27,995 nt of DNA from NCBI GenBank assembly GCA_937902805.1, contig CALEMB010000137.1, positions 1 through 27,995 of the forward strand. The letters are read 5' to 3'. The stretch comes from an uncultured Bacteroidales bacterium (GTDB lineage: Bacteria > Bacteroidota > Bacteroidia > Bacteroidales > F082). Both the position numbers and the translations under genes were made by a program. Under the pieces are notes generated by a model that saw only the letters and a list, made by a program, of their open reading frames with translations, was not told where the DNA came from and made no database searches. Shown one piece after another: positions 16,702 to 23,176 of this stretch; within the stretch, counting starts at the first letter, position 1; every line of letters starts with the position of its first letter.

Positions 16702-16784
16702 AGTTAGGAGTTAGGAGGTAAGAGGTAAGAGGTTGTGCAGCGCATCGCGCCAATCCGACCTCATACCTCAAACCTCATTACTTA
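16702..16784. repeat. Inverted arrays of 7-bp repeats between hbd and bcd
   Basis: The left arm (about 16703-16733) is built of 7-bp units GTTAGGA and GGTAAGA. The right arm (about 16758-16784) is built of units ACCTCAT and ACCTCAA. The arms are approximate reverse complements: 11 of 12 bases match over GAGGTAAGAGGT versus ACCTCATACCTC. The centre is GC-rich with a small GCGCATCGCGC hairpin. The array fills the gap between hbd and bcd and does not code for protein. Confidence 0.85.
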
Positions 16785-16785
16785 T

Positions 16786-17622
16786 TTAATATTTATAGAA
16801 TCCTTCTCCTGTTTTACGGCCAAGTAAACCGGCTCTCACCATCTTGCGGAGCAAGGGATGAGGACGGTACTTCGGGTCGCCGAACTCTTTGTACAACACT
16901 TCCATGATGGCGAGGTTGACATCGTTGCCGATAAGGTCAGCCAAGGCGAGCGGGCCCATCGGGTGGTTGGCGCCCAGCATCATGCACTTGTCGATATCTT
17001 CTGCGCTGGCGATGCCGTCAGCGAGGATGCCGACTGCCTCGTTGATCATCGGGATGAGGATGCGGTTGACCACGAAGCCGGGGGCTTCCTTCACCTCGAC
17101 GGGCTGCTTGCCGATGGAGGTGGCGAGGTCAACGATGCACTTGGTCACTTCGTCGCTGGTCAGCTGGCCTTTGATGACTTCAACGAGGGCCATGCGGTCG
17201 GCGGGGTTAAAGAAGTGCATGCCGATGAATTGGGTGGGACGGCTCGTGCAGGCAGCGATCTCGGTGATCGACAGCGAGGACGAGTTGGTGGCAAAGACGG
17301 TCTCGGGCTTGCAGATCTTGTCAAGTTCCATGAAGACGTCTTTCTTCAGTTGCATCTCCTCGACGGCGGCCTCAATGACGAGGTCGGCATCGGCGAAGGT
17401 GGCGTAGTCGGTCGTGGTGGTGATGTTCTTCAGCAGGGCGTCGACGGCCTCTTGGGTCATCTTGCCTTTCTCCACCAGCTTACCGTAACCTTTTGCGATG
17501 GAAGCCATGGCCTTGTCAAGGCTGGCTTGCGTGCGGCTCTTCATGACGACGGGCATCTTGGCGGCGAATGCCTTCACGATACCTTTAGCCATGGTGCCGG
17601 TTCCAATAACACAGATTTTCAT
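16786..17622 (-). CDS. hbd: 3-hydroxybutyryl-CoA dehydrogenase
   Basis: This 278-aa cytoplasmic NAD(P)-dependent enzyme interconverts acetoacetyl-CoA and 3-hydroxybutyryl-CoA. The Rossmann motif is G7-T-G9-x-x-x-x-G14 (GTGTMAKG); Ala-Lys replaces the more usual Gly-Ala after Met. Catalytic elements are present: Ser in NSSSLSI (about 113-119), His136 in GMHFFNP, Glu148 in ALVEVI and Asn186 in GFVVNRIL. The C-terminal dimer domain has GANHPMGPLALADLIGND and ends RKTGEGFYKY. Length is normal. It is 37 bp downstream of the metallophosphoesterase gene in the same direction. In lysine fermentation it can route acetoacetyl-CoA to butyrate. Confidence 0.93.
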   Translation of the reverse strand: MKICVIGTGTMAKGIVKAFAAKMPVVMKSRTQASLDKAMASIAKGYGKLVEKGKMTQEAVDALLKNITTTTDYATFADADLVIEAAVEEMQLKKDVFMELDKICKPETVFATNSSSLSITEIAACTSRPTQFIGMHFFNPADRMALVEVIKGQLTSDEVTKCIVDLATSIGKQPVEVKEAPGFVVNRILIPMINEAVGILADGIASAEDIDKCMMLGANHPMGPLALADLIGNDVNLAIMEVLYKEFGDPKYRPHPLLRKMVRAGLLGRKTGEGFYKY

Positions 17623-17659
17623 GATGTTTGGATTTAAAGATTTGTGATTTAATAAAGAT

Positions 17660-18439
17660 TTAATTACGTATAGTTGTTATTTTTCCATTTGTTTGAATCA
17701 AAAAAGCCTTACGGCAATCAAAGTCAGCATAAGTTTTCTTTATGACGGCTCTCCTTTTCAACTGCGTATGTCCAAAAACTTGATAAATACCTTTGAGAAA
17801 ATCAGACTTACTATTATGTTCGTCCAAATCGGCCCATAAACATGAGCCTGCTTCCGCTTCACCTCCGCGCAGTTTGCTAACATCCATCAAAGCATTGTCA
17901 ATAAAAACACCAAGTGTTTCCTCGCTCTTCATCTTGCCATTTAATGCCTGACAAATCGAAGCCGCATCTGTTGGAATGTCGGGGAAATGCCTCATCCACC
18001 AAGACTCCAATATGCCTGCATGTGTGAAAAGGAATGTTTTTCCTCCAATTTCGGCTTGTGAAGCAATGGAAAACAGTGACAGATTGTTAATTAGCAAGCG
18101 GTGTATACATTCAGCATTAAGCGTATCTTTTCTACTGAATTCATATGCCGTATCAAAATAATGGATTTCATGATTGCCAATCAGCAAAGTCACCCTATCC
18201 ATATTTGCCTGTTTGAAAGCCAGTATTTCTTCAAAATTAGTCAAAGCTTCATCAGATGAGATATTCTCATGGGAATAAGGATCCAAATAATCACCAAGGA
18301 ACACGATTGACAAATCAGGATATTTCGCAACAGCTTCCTTCCAGAACGTACGCCCATGCACGTCTGGGATAATGAGTATCTGCGCTGGAAGTGATATGGC
18401 AGAAAACAATGCAACTACTATAATAGCTATCCGTTTCAT
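17660..18439 (-). CDS. Secreted calcineurin-like metallophosphoesterase
   Basis: This 259-aa protein has a Sec signal peptide (residues 1-19, ending LPAQ) and the metallophosphoesterase motifs in order: IPDVHGR, FLGDYLD, LLIGNHEIHY, LFTHAG and a late VFGHTQ. These supply the two-metal site of the family, so it is probably an active periplasmic phosphatase; the substrate is unknown. Its ATG overlaps the end of the DUF1016 gene by 4 bp, so it is translationally coupled to that gene. It is more AT-rich than the surrounding fermentation genes and has no evident role in lysine breakdown. It looks like part of a two-gene insert between crt and hbd. Confidence 0.88.
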   Translation of the reverse strand: MKRIAIIVVALFSAISLPAQILIIPDVHGRTFWKEAVAKYPDLSIVFLGDYLDPYSHENISSDEALTNFEEILAFKQANMDRVTLLIGNHEIHYFDTAYEFSRKDTLNAECIHRLLINNLSLFSIASQAEIGGKTFLFTHAGILESWWMRHFPDIPTDAASICQALNGKMKSEETLGVFIDNALMDVSKLRGGEAEAGSCLWADLDEHNSKSDFLKGIYQVFGHTQLKRRAVIKKTYADFDCRKAFLIQTNGKITTIRN

Positions 18440-19557
18440 CTTCTTTCAGCTTCTTTTAGTAAAAACGCTTCCAAGGTCTTTTCATCTGGCAAAGAGGTCA
18501 TATAGGAGGAAACAAACAGTTTGTTATCCATGCCGGCCAAGGCGTATTCGACCATTTTCTTGCCCTTGCGCGTACACAACAATATGCCAACAGGCGGGTT
18601 GTCGCCTTGCCGCATTTCGTTTTCCTTGTAATAGGAAACGTATGCATTCAGTTGGCTCAGGTCACTATGCTTAAATTCATCGTTTTTGAGTTCTACTATT
18701 ACGTTGCAATGCAGTATCCTGTTGTAAAACACCAAGTCGGCGAAGTAATACTCATCGTCAATAATCATCCGTTTTTGCCGAGCCTCGAAGCAGAAGCCTT
18801 TCCCTAATTCCAACAGAAATTCCTGGAGATGGGTTATCAGTGCACTCTCCAAATCGGTTTCAGTAAAAGCATCAGGTCGCAAGTCAAGGAATTCGAGCAA
18901 TAACGGCTCTTTTATCGACAAAGCCATGTTGTTCTGCTGCTCTGTTTGAGCCAACAGCAGTTCTGGTTTTTTGCTTAAGCCGCATCTGACGTACAGGTTT
19001 GTGCTGATTTGTCGGCGCAGTTCTTTTACGCTCCAACAACATTTCATGCACTCTGTTTCGTAGAAACACCTCGCCATGGGGTCATCAACGGTAAGGATTT
19101 CAACAATATGTGAGAACGACAATTGAGAAATGACCGATTCCGCTGGGGTGATGAATAAGTCCGATGCTGTCGGACTTTTTGTGTCAGAAAAGTCCGATGC
19201 CGTCGGACTTTTTAGCCCTAAAAGGTAATCTTGTATTTGAGGATAGTCCAAAAAGAATCTTCTACTGTTTTTCAGCAAAGTTTCATTAATGCCCTTTCTG
19301 CCGACACGCTTGGCAAGTCGTTTCAATAGTTGGTCGCCATATTTGGCTCTGTCACTTCCATGTTGCTCGTATTCAACAATGTAGTAGCCAATGATATAGT
19401 TCCGCACAGTCGCGAAACGGTTCACTGCCTTAACGGCTGCCGTTTGTGTTGCGTCATGGATTTGCAACACCATATCGGAAAGACGGGTGAACGAAATGTC
19501 ATCCGTTTCTTCCCAATGTTGGGGCAAATTGTAAACTATTGCTGTTTCATTCTGCAT
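18436..19557 (-). CDS. DUF1016 family PDDEXK nuclease-domain protein (YhcG-like)
   Basis: This 373-aa protein has the DUF1016 N-terminal domain (about 1-115, including QHWEETDDISF and NETLLKNSRRFFLDYPQIQDY split here by residues between). The C-terminal PDDEXK nuclease domain (about 215-373) has Asp274 in FADLVFYN and Glu289-x-Lys291 in VIVELK. Start chosen at 19557 (MQNETAIVYN): the frame extends to a GTG at 19596, but that part is encoded by the heptad repeat. Between the domains, residues 116-137 form two 11-residue repeats beginning KSPTASD, encoded by two near-identical 24-bp hairpins. The family is linked to defence and mobile DNA in some contexts; function here is unknown. It is coupled to the phosphoesterase. 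Confidence 0.9.
   Translation of the reverse strand: MQNETAIVYNLPQHWEETDDISFTRLSDMVLQIHDATQTAAVKAVNRFATVRNYIIGYYIVEYEQHGSDRAKYGDQLLKRLAKRVGRKGINETLLKNSRRFFLDYPQIQDYLLGLKSPTASDFSDTKSPTASDLFITPAESVISQLSFSHIVEILTVDDPMARCFYETECMKCCWSVKELRRQISTNLYVRCGLSKKPELLLAQTEQQNNMALSIKEPLLLEFLDLRPDAFTETDLESALITHLQEFLLELGKGFCFEARQKRMIIDDEYYFADLVFYNRILHCNVIVELKNDEFKHSDLSQLNAYVSYYKENEMRQGDNPPVGILLCTRKGKKMVEYALAGMDNKLFVSSYMTSLPDEKTLEAFLLKEAERR
19157..19213. repeat. Two in-frame hairpin repeats, 33-bp period, inside the DUF1016 gene
   Basis: Two 24-bp copies (19157-19180 and 19190-19213) differ at one base and start exactly 33 bp apart. Each is a hairpin with 5-base loop: AAGTCCGA with TCGGACTT, extended to 10-bp arms in the second copy. 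In frame they encode the KSPTASD repeat between the two protein domains. Confidence 0.9.
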
Positions 19558-19582
19558 AGCTTGTTGTTTGTCTTTTTGACAT

Positions 19583-19636
19583 GGGACGCGGGACACGGGA
19601 CTTTTTTCGTCCCGCGTCTCGTGTCTCGTAGTCTAA
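19583..19636. repeat. Inverted arrays of 7-bp repeats between crt and DUF1016
   Basis: The left arm (19583-19601) is made of units GGGACGC and GGGACAC. The right arm (19609-19635) is made of units GTCCCGC and GTCTCGT. GACGCGGGAC (19585-19594) pairs perfectly with GTCCCGCGTC (19609-19618). The 14-mer GACGCGGGACACGG (19585-19598) recurs in reverse complement at 81-94. The gap is non-coding and just downstream of the crt stop. Confidence 0.85.
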
Positions 19637-19638
19637 CA

Positions 19639-20418
19639 TCATTTTCCTACAAACTTTGCAGGCCTCTTCTCCAGAAACGCCGTCATGCCTTCCTTTTGGT
19701 CCTCGGTGGCGAAGCACTTGCCGAAGGCGGTGTTCTCCAACTCGATGGCGTCGGCGGCAATCAGGTCGTAACTCTCGTTGATGCACTGCTTGGCGTATGC
19801 GATGGCCAAAGGCGCGTTGGCGACCATCTTCTGGGCGGTCTCCATCACCTTGTCCATCAGTTCCTCGGGTTCATATACAGCGTTCACCAAGCCGATGCGC
19901 AGGGCTTCGTCAGCACGGATGGCCTTGCCCGTGTAGATCATCTCCTTGGCGTAGCCTTGTCCGATGAGTTTGGCCAAACGGTAGGTGCCGCTGAAACCAG
20001 GCGTGATGCCCAGTCCCACTTCGGGCTGACCGAACTTGGCCTTCGAGGAGGCGTAACGGAAATCGCAAGCCATAGCCAACTCGCAGCCACCGCCGAGGCA
20101 GAAGCCATTGACGGCAGCGATGACGGGTATCGGCAGCGTCTCGATCTTGCGGAACGCGATAGCACCGAGTTTGCTGAACTCGTAGCCTTCCTTCTCATAG
20201 AGGTGCACCATCTCAGAAATGTCGGCACCGGCCACGAAGGCCTTCTCGCCGTCGCCCGTGATGATGAGAACGCGCGTCTGTGCAGTATCAAGGTGACTCA
20301 CAAAGTCGTCGATCTCCTTCAGGACAGTCGAGTTGAGCGCGTTCAACGACTTGGGCGCCGACACTTTCATGACGGTGATCAGGTCGTGCTGCTCAATCTT
20401 CAAGAAACTGTAATCCAT
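19639..20418 (-). CDS. crt: Enoyl-CoA hydratase / crotonase
   Basis: This 259-aa cytoplasmic enzyme hydrates crotonyl-CoA to 3-hydroxybutyryl-CoA and back. The oxyanion-hole segment AFVAGADISEM (about 60-70) and GGGCELAMACDF (about 109-120) are present. The two catalytic glutamates of the crotonase family are Glu113 and Glu133 (in FGQPEVGLGITPGFSGTYRL), 20 residues apart as in rat enoyl-CoA hydratase. Length is standard. It lies 11 bp downstream of the CoA-transferase subunit gene. Together with Hbd and Bcd-Etf it completes the C4 acyl-CoA interconversions of the cluster. Confidence 0.93.
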   Translation of the reverse strand: MDYSFLKIEQHDLITVMKVSAPKSLNALNSTVLKEIDDFVSHLDTAQTRVLIITGDGEKAFVAGADISEMVHLYEKEGYEFSKLGAIAFRKIETLPIPVIAAVNGFCLGGGCELAMACDFRYASSKAKFGQPEVGLGITPGFSGTYRLAKLIGQGYAKEMIYTGKAIRADEALRIGLVNAVYEPEELMDKVMETAQKMVANAPLAIAYAKQCINESYDLIAADAIELENTAFGKCFATEDQKEGMTAFLEKRPAKFVGK

Positions 20419-20429
20419 GTCCGCAGGGA

Positions 20430-21089
20430 TTAGATGTCCATGGGTTTCAGGTTCGGGGAGATGATCAGCTTAGCCTCGGTGGCAGCTTGAACATCTTCAA
20501 CCGTAAACTCAGGGTGCAATTCCTTCAGGACGATGCCTTCAGGGGTGATGTCCATGACACCCATCTCTGTGATGATCATGTTCACCTGTCCGGCAGCGGT
20601 CAGGGGCAGTGTGCACTCCTTCAGGATCTTGGGAGCACCCTTCTGGGTGTGTTCCATGGTCAGGATGACGCGCTTGGCACCCACGACGAGGTCCATGGCG
20701 CCGCCCATGCCGGGAGCCATCTTGCCAGGGATAATCCAGTTGGCGAGGTTGCCCTTCTCATCCACTTGCAGAGCGCCGAGGAATGATACGTTCACATGGC
20801 CGCCACGGATGATGGCGAACGAAGTGGCTGAGTCGAAGGTGCAGGCACCGGGCAGCAGCGTGATGGCACCACCGCCAGCATTGATGAGGTTCTTGTCTTC
20901 CTTGCCTTCCTCGGGGGTCGGGCCCATGCCCATGGCACCATTCTCGGTCTGGAGGGTCACGGTGACGCCTTCAGGAAGGTAGTTGGGGATCAAAGTCGGA
21001 ATGCCAATGCCAAGATTGACAACATCGCCGTCGTGCAGTTCCTTGGCTGCGCGCTTGGCGATCACTTCTCTCATTTCATTTTTGTCCAT
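20430..21089 (-). CDS. atoA: CoA-transferase subunit B (butyrate/acetoacetate type)
   Basis: This 219-aa protein is the subunit of a family I CoA-transferase that carries the catalytic glutamate. Glu49 lies in the motif TENGAMGMGP (Glu-Asn-Gly). Other family text includes VVNLGIGIPTLIPNYLP, LINAGGGAITLLPGACTFDS and KMAPGMGGAMDLVVGAKRVI. In lysine fermentation this enzyme moves CoA from butyryl-CoA to acetoacetate, releasing butyrate. It normally works with a subunit A encoded next to it, but no subunit A gene is in the window; the upstream neighbour is a serine hydrolase. The symbol is given by family analogy. It precedes crt by 11 bp. Confidence 0.92.
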   Translation of the reverse strand: MDKNEMREVIAKRAAKELHDGDVVNLGIGIPTLIPNYLPEGVTVTLQTENGAMGMGPTPEEGKEDKNLINAGGGAITLLPGACTFDSATSFAIIRGGHVNVSFLGALQVDEKGNLANWIIPGKMAPGMGGAMDLVVGAKRVILTMEHTQKGAPKILKECTLPLTAAGQVNMIITEMGVMDITPEGIVLKELHPEFTVEDVQAATEAKLIISPNLKPMDI

Positions 21090-21095
21090 AACTTG

Positions 21096-21133
21096 ATGTT
21101 TAATTGTTGTTTGTTTAATTGTTGAATTGTTTG
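21096..21133. repeat. Single-armed AT-rich repeat upstream of the CoA-transferase gene
   Basis: GTTTAATTGTTG occurs at 21098-21109 and again at 21113-21124. TTGTTTAATTGTTGAA (21111-21126) is an exact match to 6071-6086 in the RND operon gap. There is no second inverted arm before the serine hydrolase gene ends at 21163. Confidence 0.7.
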
Positions 21134-21162
21134 GTTTTCTACTAATTTATCCTTTTGCGGTT

Positions 21163-22350
21163 TTATTCTGTCGGCCACGAAATGCTCAACTGTTCAAACA
21201 GCACTGGAATAATTGCACAAGTGTTGTTGTGTCGCCCGATTCTCACCATGACAAGGTTTTTGTCGGGGTTAACGTAAAGCACCTGATTGCAGATTCCCAG
21301 CGCATAGTAGCCTGAATGTTCTGGTCTAATATAACCTTCGTAATTCACGTTATACCAATTGAAATGGTAGCCAACAGTATTGGAATCAAATTCCTTAGTC
21401 TGATTTATCCATTCCTCGCTCACTATGCGTTTGCCATTCCACATTCCGTTGTGGAGATAGAGACAGCCTACCTTGGCAAGGTCTTTTATAGTAGTCGAGA
21501 GGCCGCCAAAAGTGTGTGCATTATCATGTTTGCGGCTGTCAATGTTGATTAGCGCAAACGTCTCCATACCGAGCGGCTTCCATACCTTTTCGCTGAGATA
21601 GTCGGCAAAACGCTTGCCTGATGCGCGCTCAATGACAACACCGAGAATTGCTGCCGTCATGCTCTCATAACGACGCGATGTGCCTGGCTCACAACGGAAT
21701 TTCAGACTTTTGATTTGCTTCATCAGATTGTGTCCGTAATTCAATTTGGCCATAGCATTAAGCATCTTCAAATCCTTTAATGAGGTGAACTCGTAGGTAT
21801 CGTCGAAATCAAGTCCGCTCTTCATATCCAGCAAATGACGGATGGTCAGTTTTTGCCACATCGGGTCTTTCTTTTTCAGCTCCGGCAGATAGTCGGTAAC
21901 AGGGTCATCAATGCTGTGAATATAACCATCGTCAACCGCGATGCCGCATAGTAGTGATGTGATAGATTTGGTAACGGAAAAGATGTTGGCCATGCGGTCG
22001 GACGAGAAATCGCCACAGTACCTCTCATAAACGATGCTATCGTTATGGAGGATGAGCCATCCCTGCGTGTTGCTTGCCGCGTTCATCGCTTCCCAAAAGG
22101 TCATACTGTCACAATGAGGCGGCTGTGTAAAACGCATCGTATCAATCCAATCAGCTCTGATTTTGGCAACAGGAAACCGAAATGCCACCTTGCCATTGGC
22201 AATAGTGTCGTGTTCACGATGCTCGAAACTGAAAATATTGGGACCATACTTGCCATCAGTTCTTAAACCTCTTACAATTGCGCATGACGAAATAAGCAAT
22301 GCGCAGATTGCAAGCGTAACGATTATGATGGTTGATCTACAATACTTCAT
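21163..22350 (-). CDS. Beta-lactamase-fold serine hydrolase lipoprotein
   Basis: This 395-aa protein has a lipoprotein signal peptide with Cys23 (ISSC). The class C beta-lactamase/esterase fold shows its SxxK motif as Ser125-Val-Thr-Lys128 in FSVTKSITSLLCG, a Tyr229-Glu-Ser231 in place of the YxN motif, LLDMKSGLDFDDT, and the C-terminal HSGYYALGICNQ region, where GHxG-like text is degenerate. It is probably a surface or periplasmic esterase, amidase or peptidase; beta-lactam hydrolysis is not implied. It lies between kamE and the CoA-transferase gene, where subunit A might have been expected, and is AT-richer than its neighbours. It looks like an insertion into the operon. Confidence 0.88.
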   Translation of the reverse strand: MKYCRSTIIIVTLAICALLISSCAIVRGLRTDGKYGPNIFSFEHREHDTIANGKVAFRFPVAKIRADWIDTMRFTQPPHCDSMTFWEAMNAASNTQGWLILHNDSIVYERYCGDFSSDRMANIFSVTKSITSLLCGIAVDDGYIHSIDDPVTDYLPELKKKDPMWQKLTIRHLLDMKSGLDFDDTYEFTSLKDLKMLNAMAKLNYGHNLMKQIKSLKFRCEPGTSRRYESMTAAILGVVIERASGKRFADYLSEKVWKPLGMETFALINIDSRKHDNAHTFGGLSTTIKDLAKVGCLYLHNGMWNGKRIVSEEWINQTKEFDSNTVGYHFNWYNVNYEGYIRPEHSGYYALGICNQVLYVNPDKNLVMVRIGRHNNTCAIIPVLFEQLSISWPTE

Positions 22351-22387
22351 TTTCTCGATGCTTTTTTCGGTTTCCTGTTCATGGTAT

Positions 22388-23176
22388 TTATTTCATACCT
22401 CGTTTTACCATCTCCTGGACCACGAAGGAGGCGACATCGTCGGCGTAGGTGTTCATGCCGAAGCCGGCGTCGAAACCGAGTTCCTTGGCCAGTTCGTGCG
22501 TGATACGGGCGCCACCACAGCAGCAGATCATCTTGTCGCGCAGGCCCTCGGCCTCCATCAACTCGATGAAGTTGGTCATGTTGTGGATGTGGACATCCTT
22601 CTGGGTCACGGTCTGCGACACCAGCAAGGCGTCGGCGTGAAGTTCGATGCCTTTGGCGATGAACTCCTCGTTGGGCACCTGCGAGCCGAGGTTATAAGCC
22701 TCGATCATCTCGTAGCGTTCCAGTCCGTAGTGGCCGGCATAGCCCTTCATGTTCATGATGGCGTCGATACCCACGGTGTGGGCGTCGGTACCCGTCGAGG
22801 CGCCGACGATGACGATCTTGCGTCCGATGTTCTCCTTGATGTATTTGTCGGTCTCATACATGTCCATCGTGGTCGATTCCACCTTGGGCACGTAGATGGT
22901 CGAATAGTCCACCGTGTGTGTGCAACTACCGTAGCAGTTGACGAAGGTGAAACCGGGCGTCAGTTCTCTGTAATACACCACGCTGGGGTTTTCCAGTCCC
23001 ATCTTCTTCAGCAGCAGCTTGGCCGCTTCGATGGCTTCTGCGCCGCAAGGCACGGGCAAAGTGAAGCTCAACTGCATCTTGCCGTCGTTCATGGTGTCGC
23101 CGTAGGGCTTTATCTTGGTGAGGTCTAGGGTTTTGTCGTAATCCTTAGCCTCCATTGAATACAAACCTTCACTCAT
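22388..23176 (-). CDS. kamE: Lysine 5,6-aminomutase beta subunit (cobalamin/PLP binding)
   Basis: This 262-aa subunit carries the adenosylcobalamin-binding domain of beta-L-lysine/D-lysine 5,6-aminomutase, which moves the terminal amino group to carbon 5. The cobalamin motif D131-A-H133-T-V-G is present, and Lys144 follows in IMNMKGYAGHYG. These positions coincide with the cobalt-ligating His133 and PLP-binding Lys144 described for the Clostridium (Acetoanaerobium) sticklandii enzyme. The C-terminal B12 fold has ADALLVSQTVTQKDVHIHN and MICCCGGARI. Its ATG overlaps the kamD stop by one base (TAATG), so the subunits are translationally coupled. The adjacent reactivation-linked kamC lies upstream across an insert. 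Confidence 0.96.
   Translation of the reverse strand: MSEGLYSMEAKDYDKTLDLTKIKPYGDTMNDGKMQLSFTLPVPCGAEAIEAAKLLLKKMGLENPSVVYYRELTPGFTFVNCYGSCTHTVDYSTIYVPKVESTTMDMYETDKYIKENIGRKIVIVGASTGTDAHTVGIDAIMNMKGYAGHYGLERYEMIEAYNLGSQVPNEEFIAKGIELHADALLVSQTVTQKDVHIHNMTNFIELMEAEGLRDKMICCCGGARITHELAKELGFDAGFGMNTYADDVASFVVQEMVKRGMK

Noticed and set aside
17623..17659. GATTT-rich words before hbd as another heptad array
   Set aside because: Spacings of the GATTT words are irregular (8, 7 and 11 bp), and no opposite arm is present.
19157..19213. Possible CRISPR-like repeats
   Set aside because: Only two units, 9-bp spacer, in frame within a protein gene, and no cas genes nearby.
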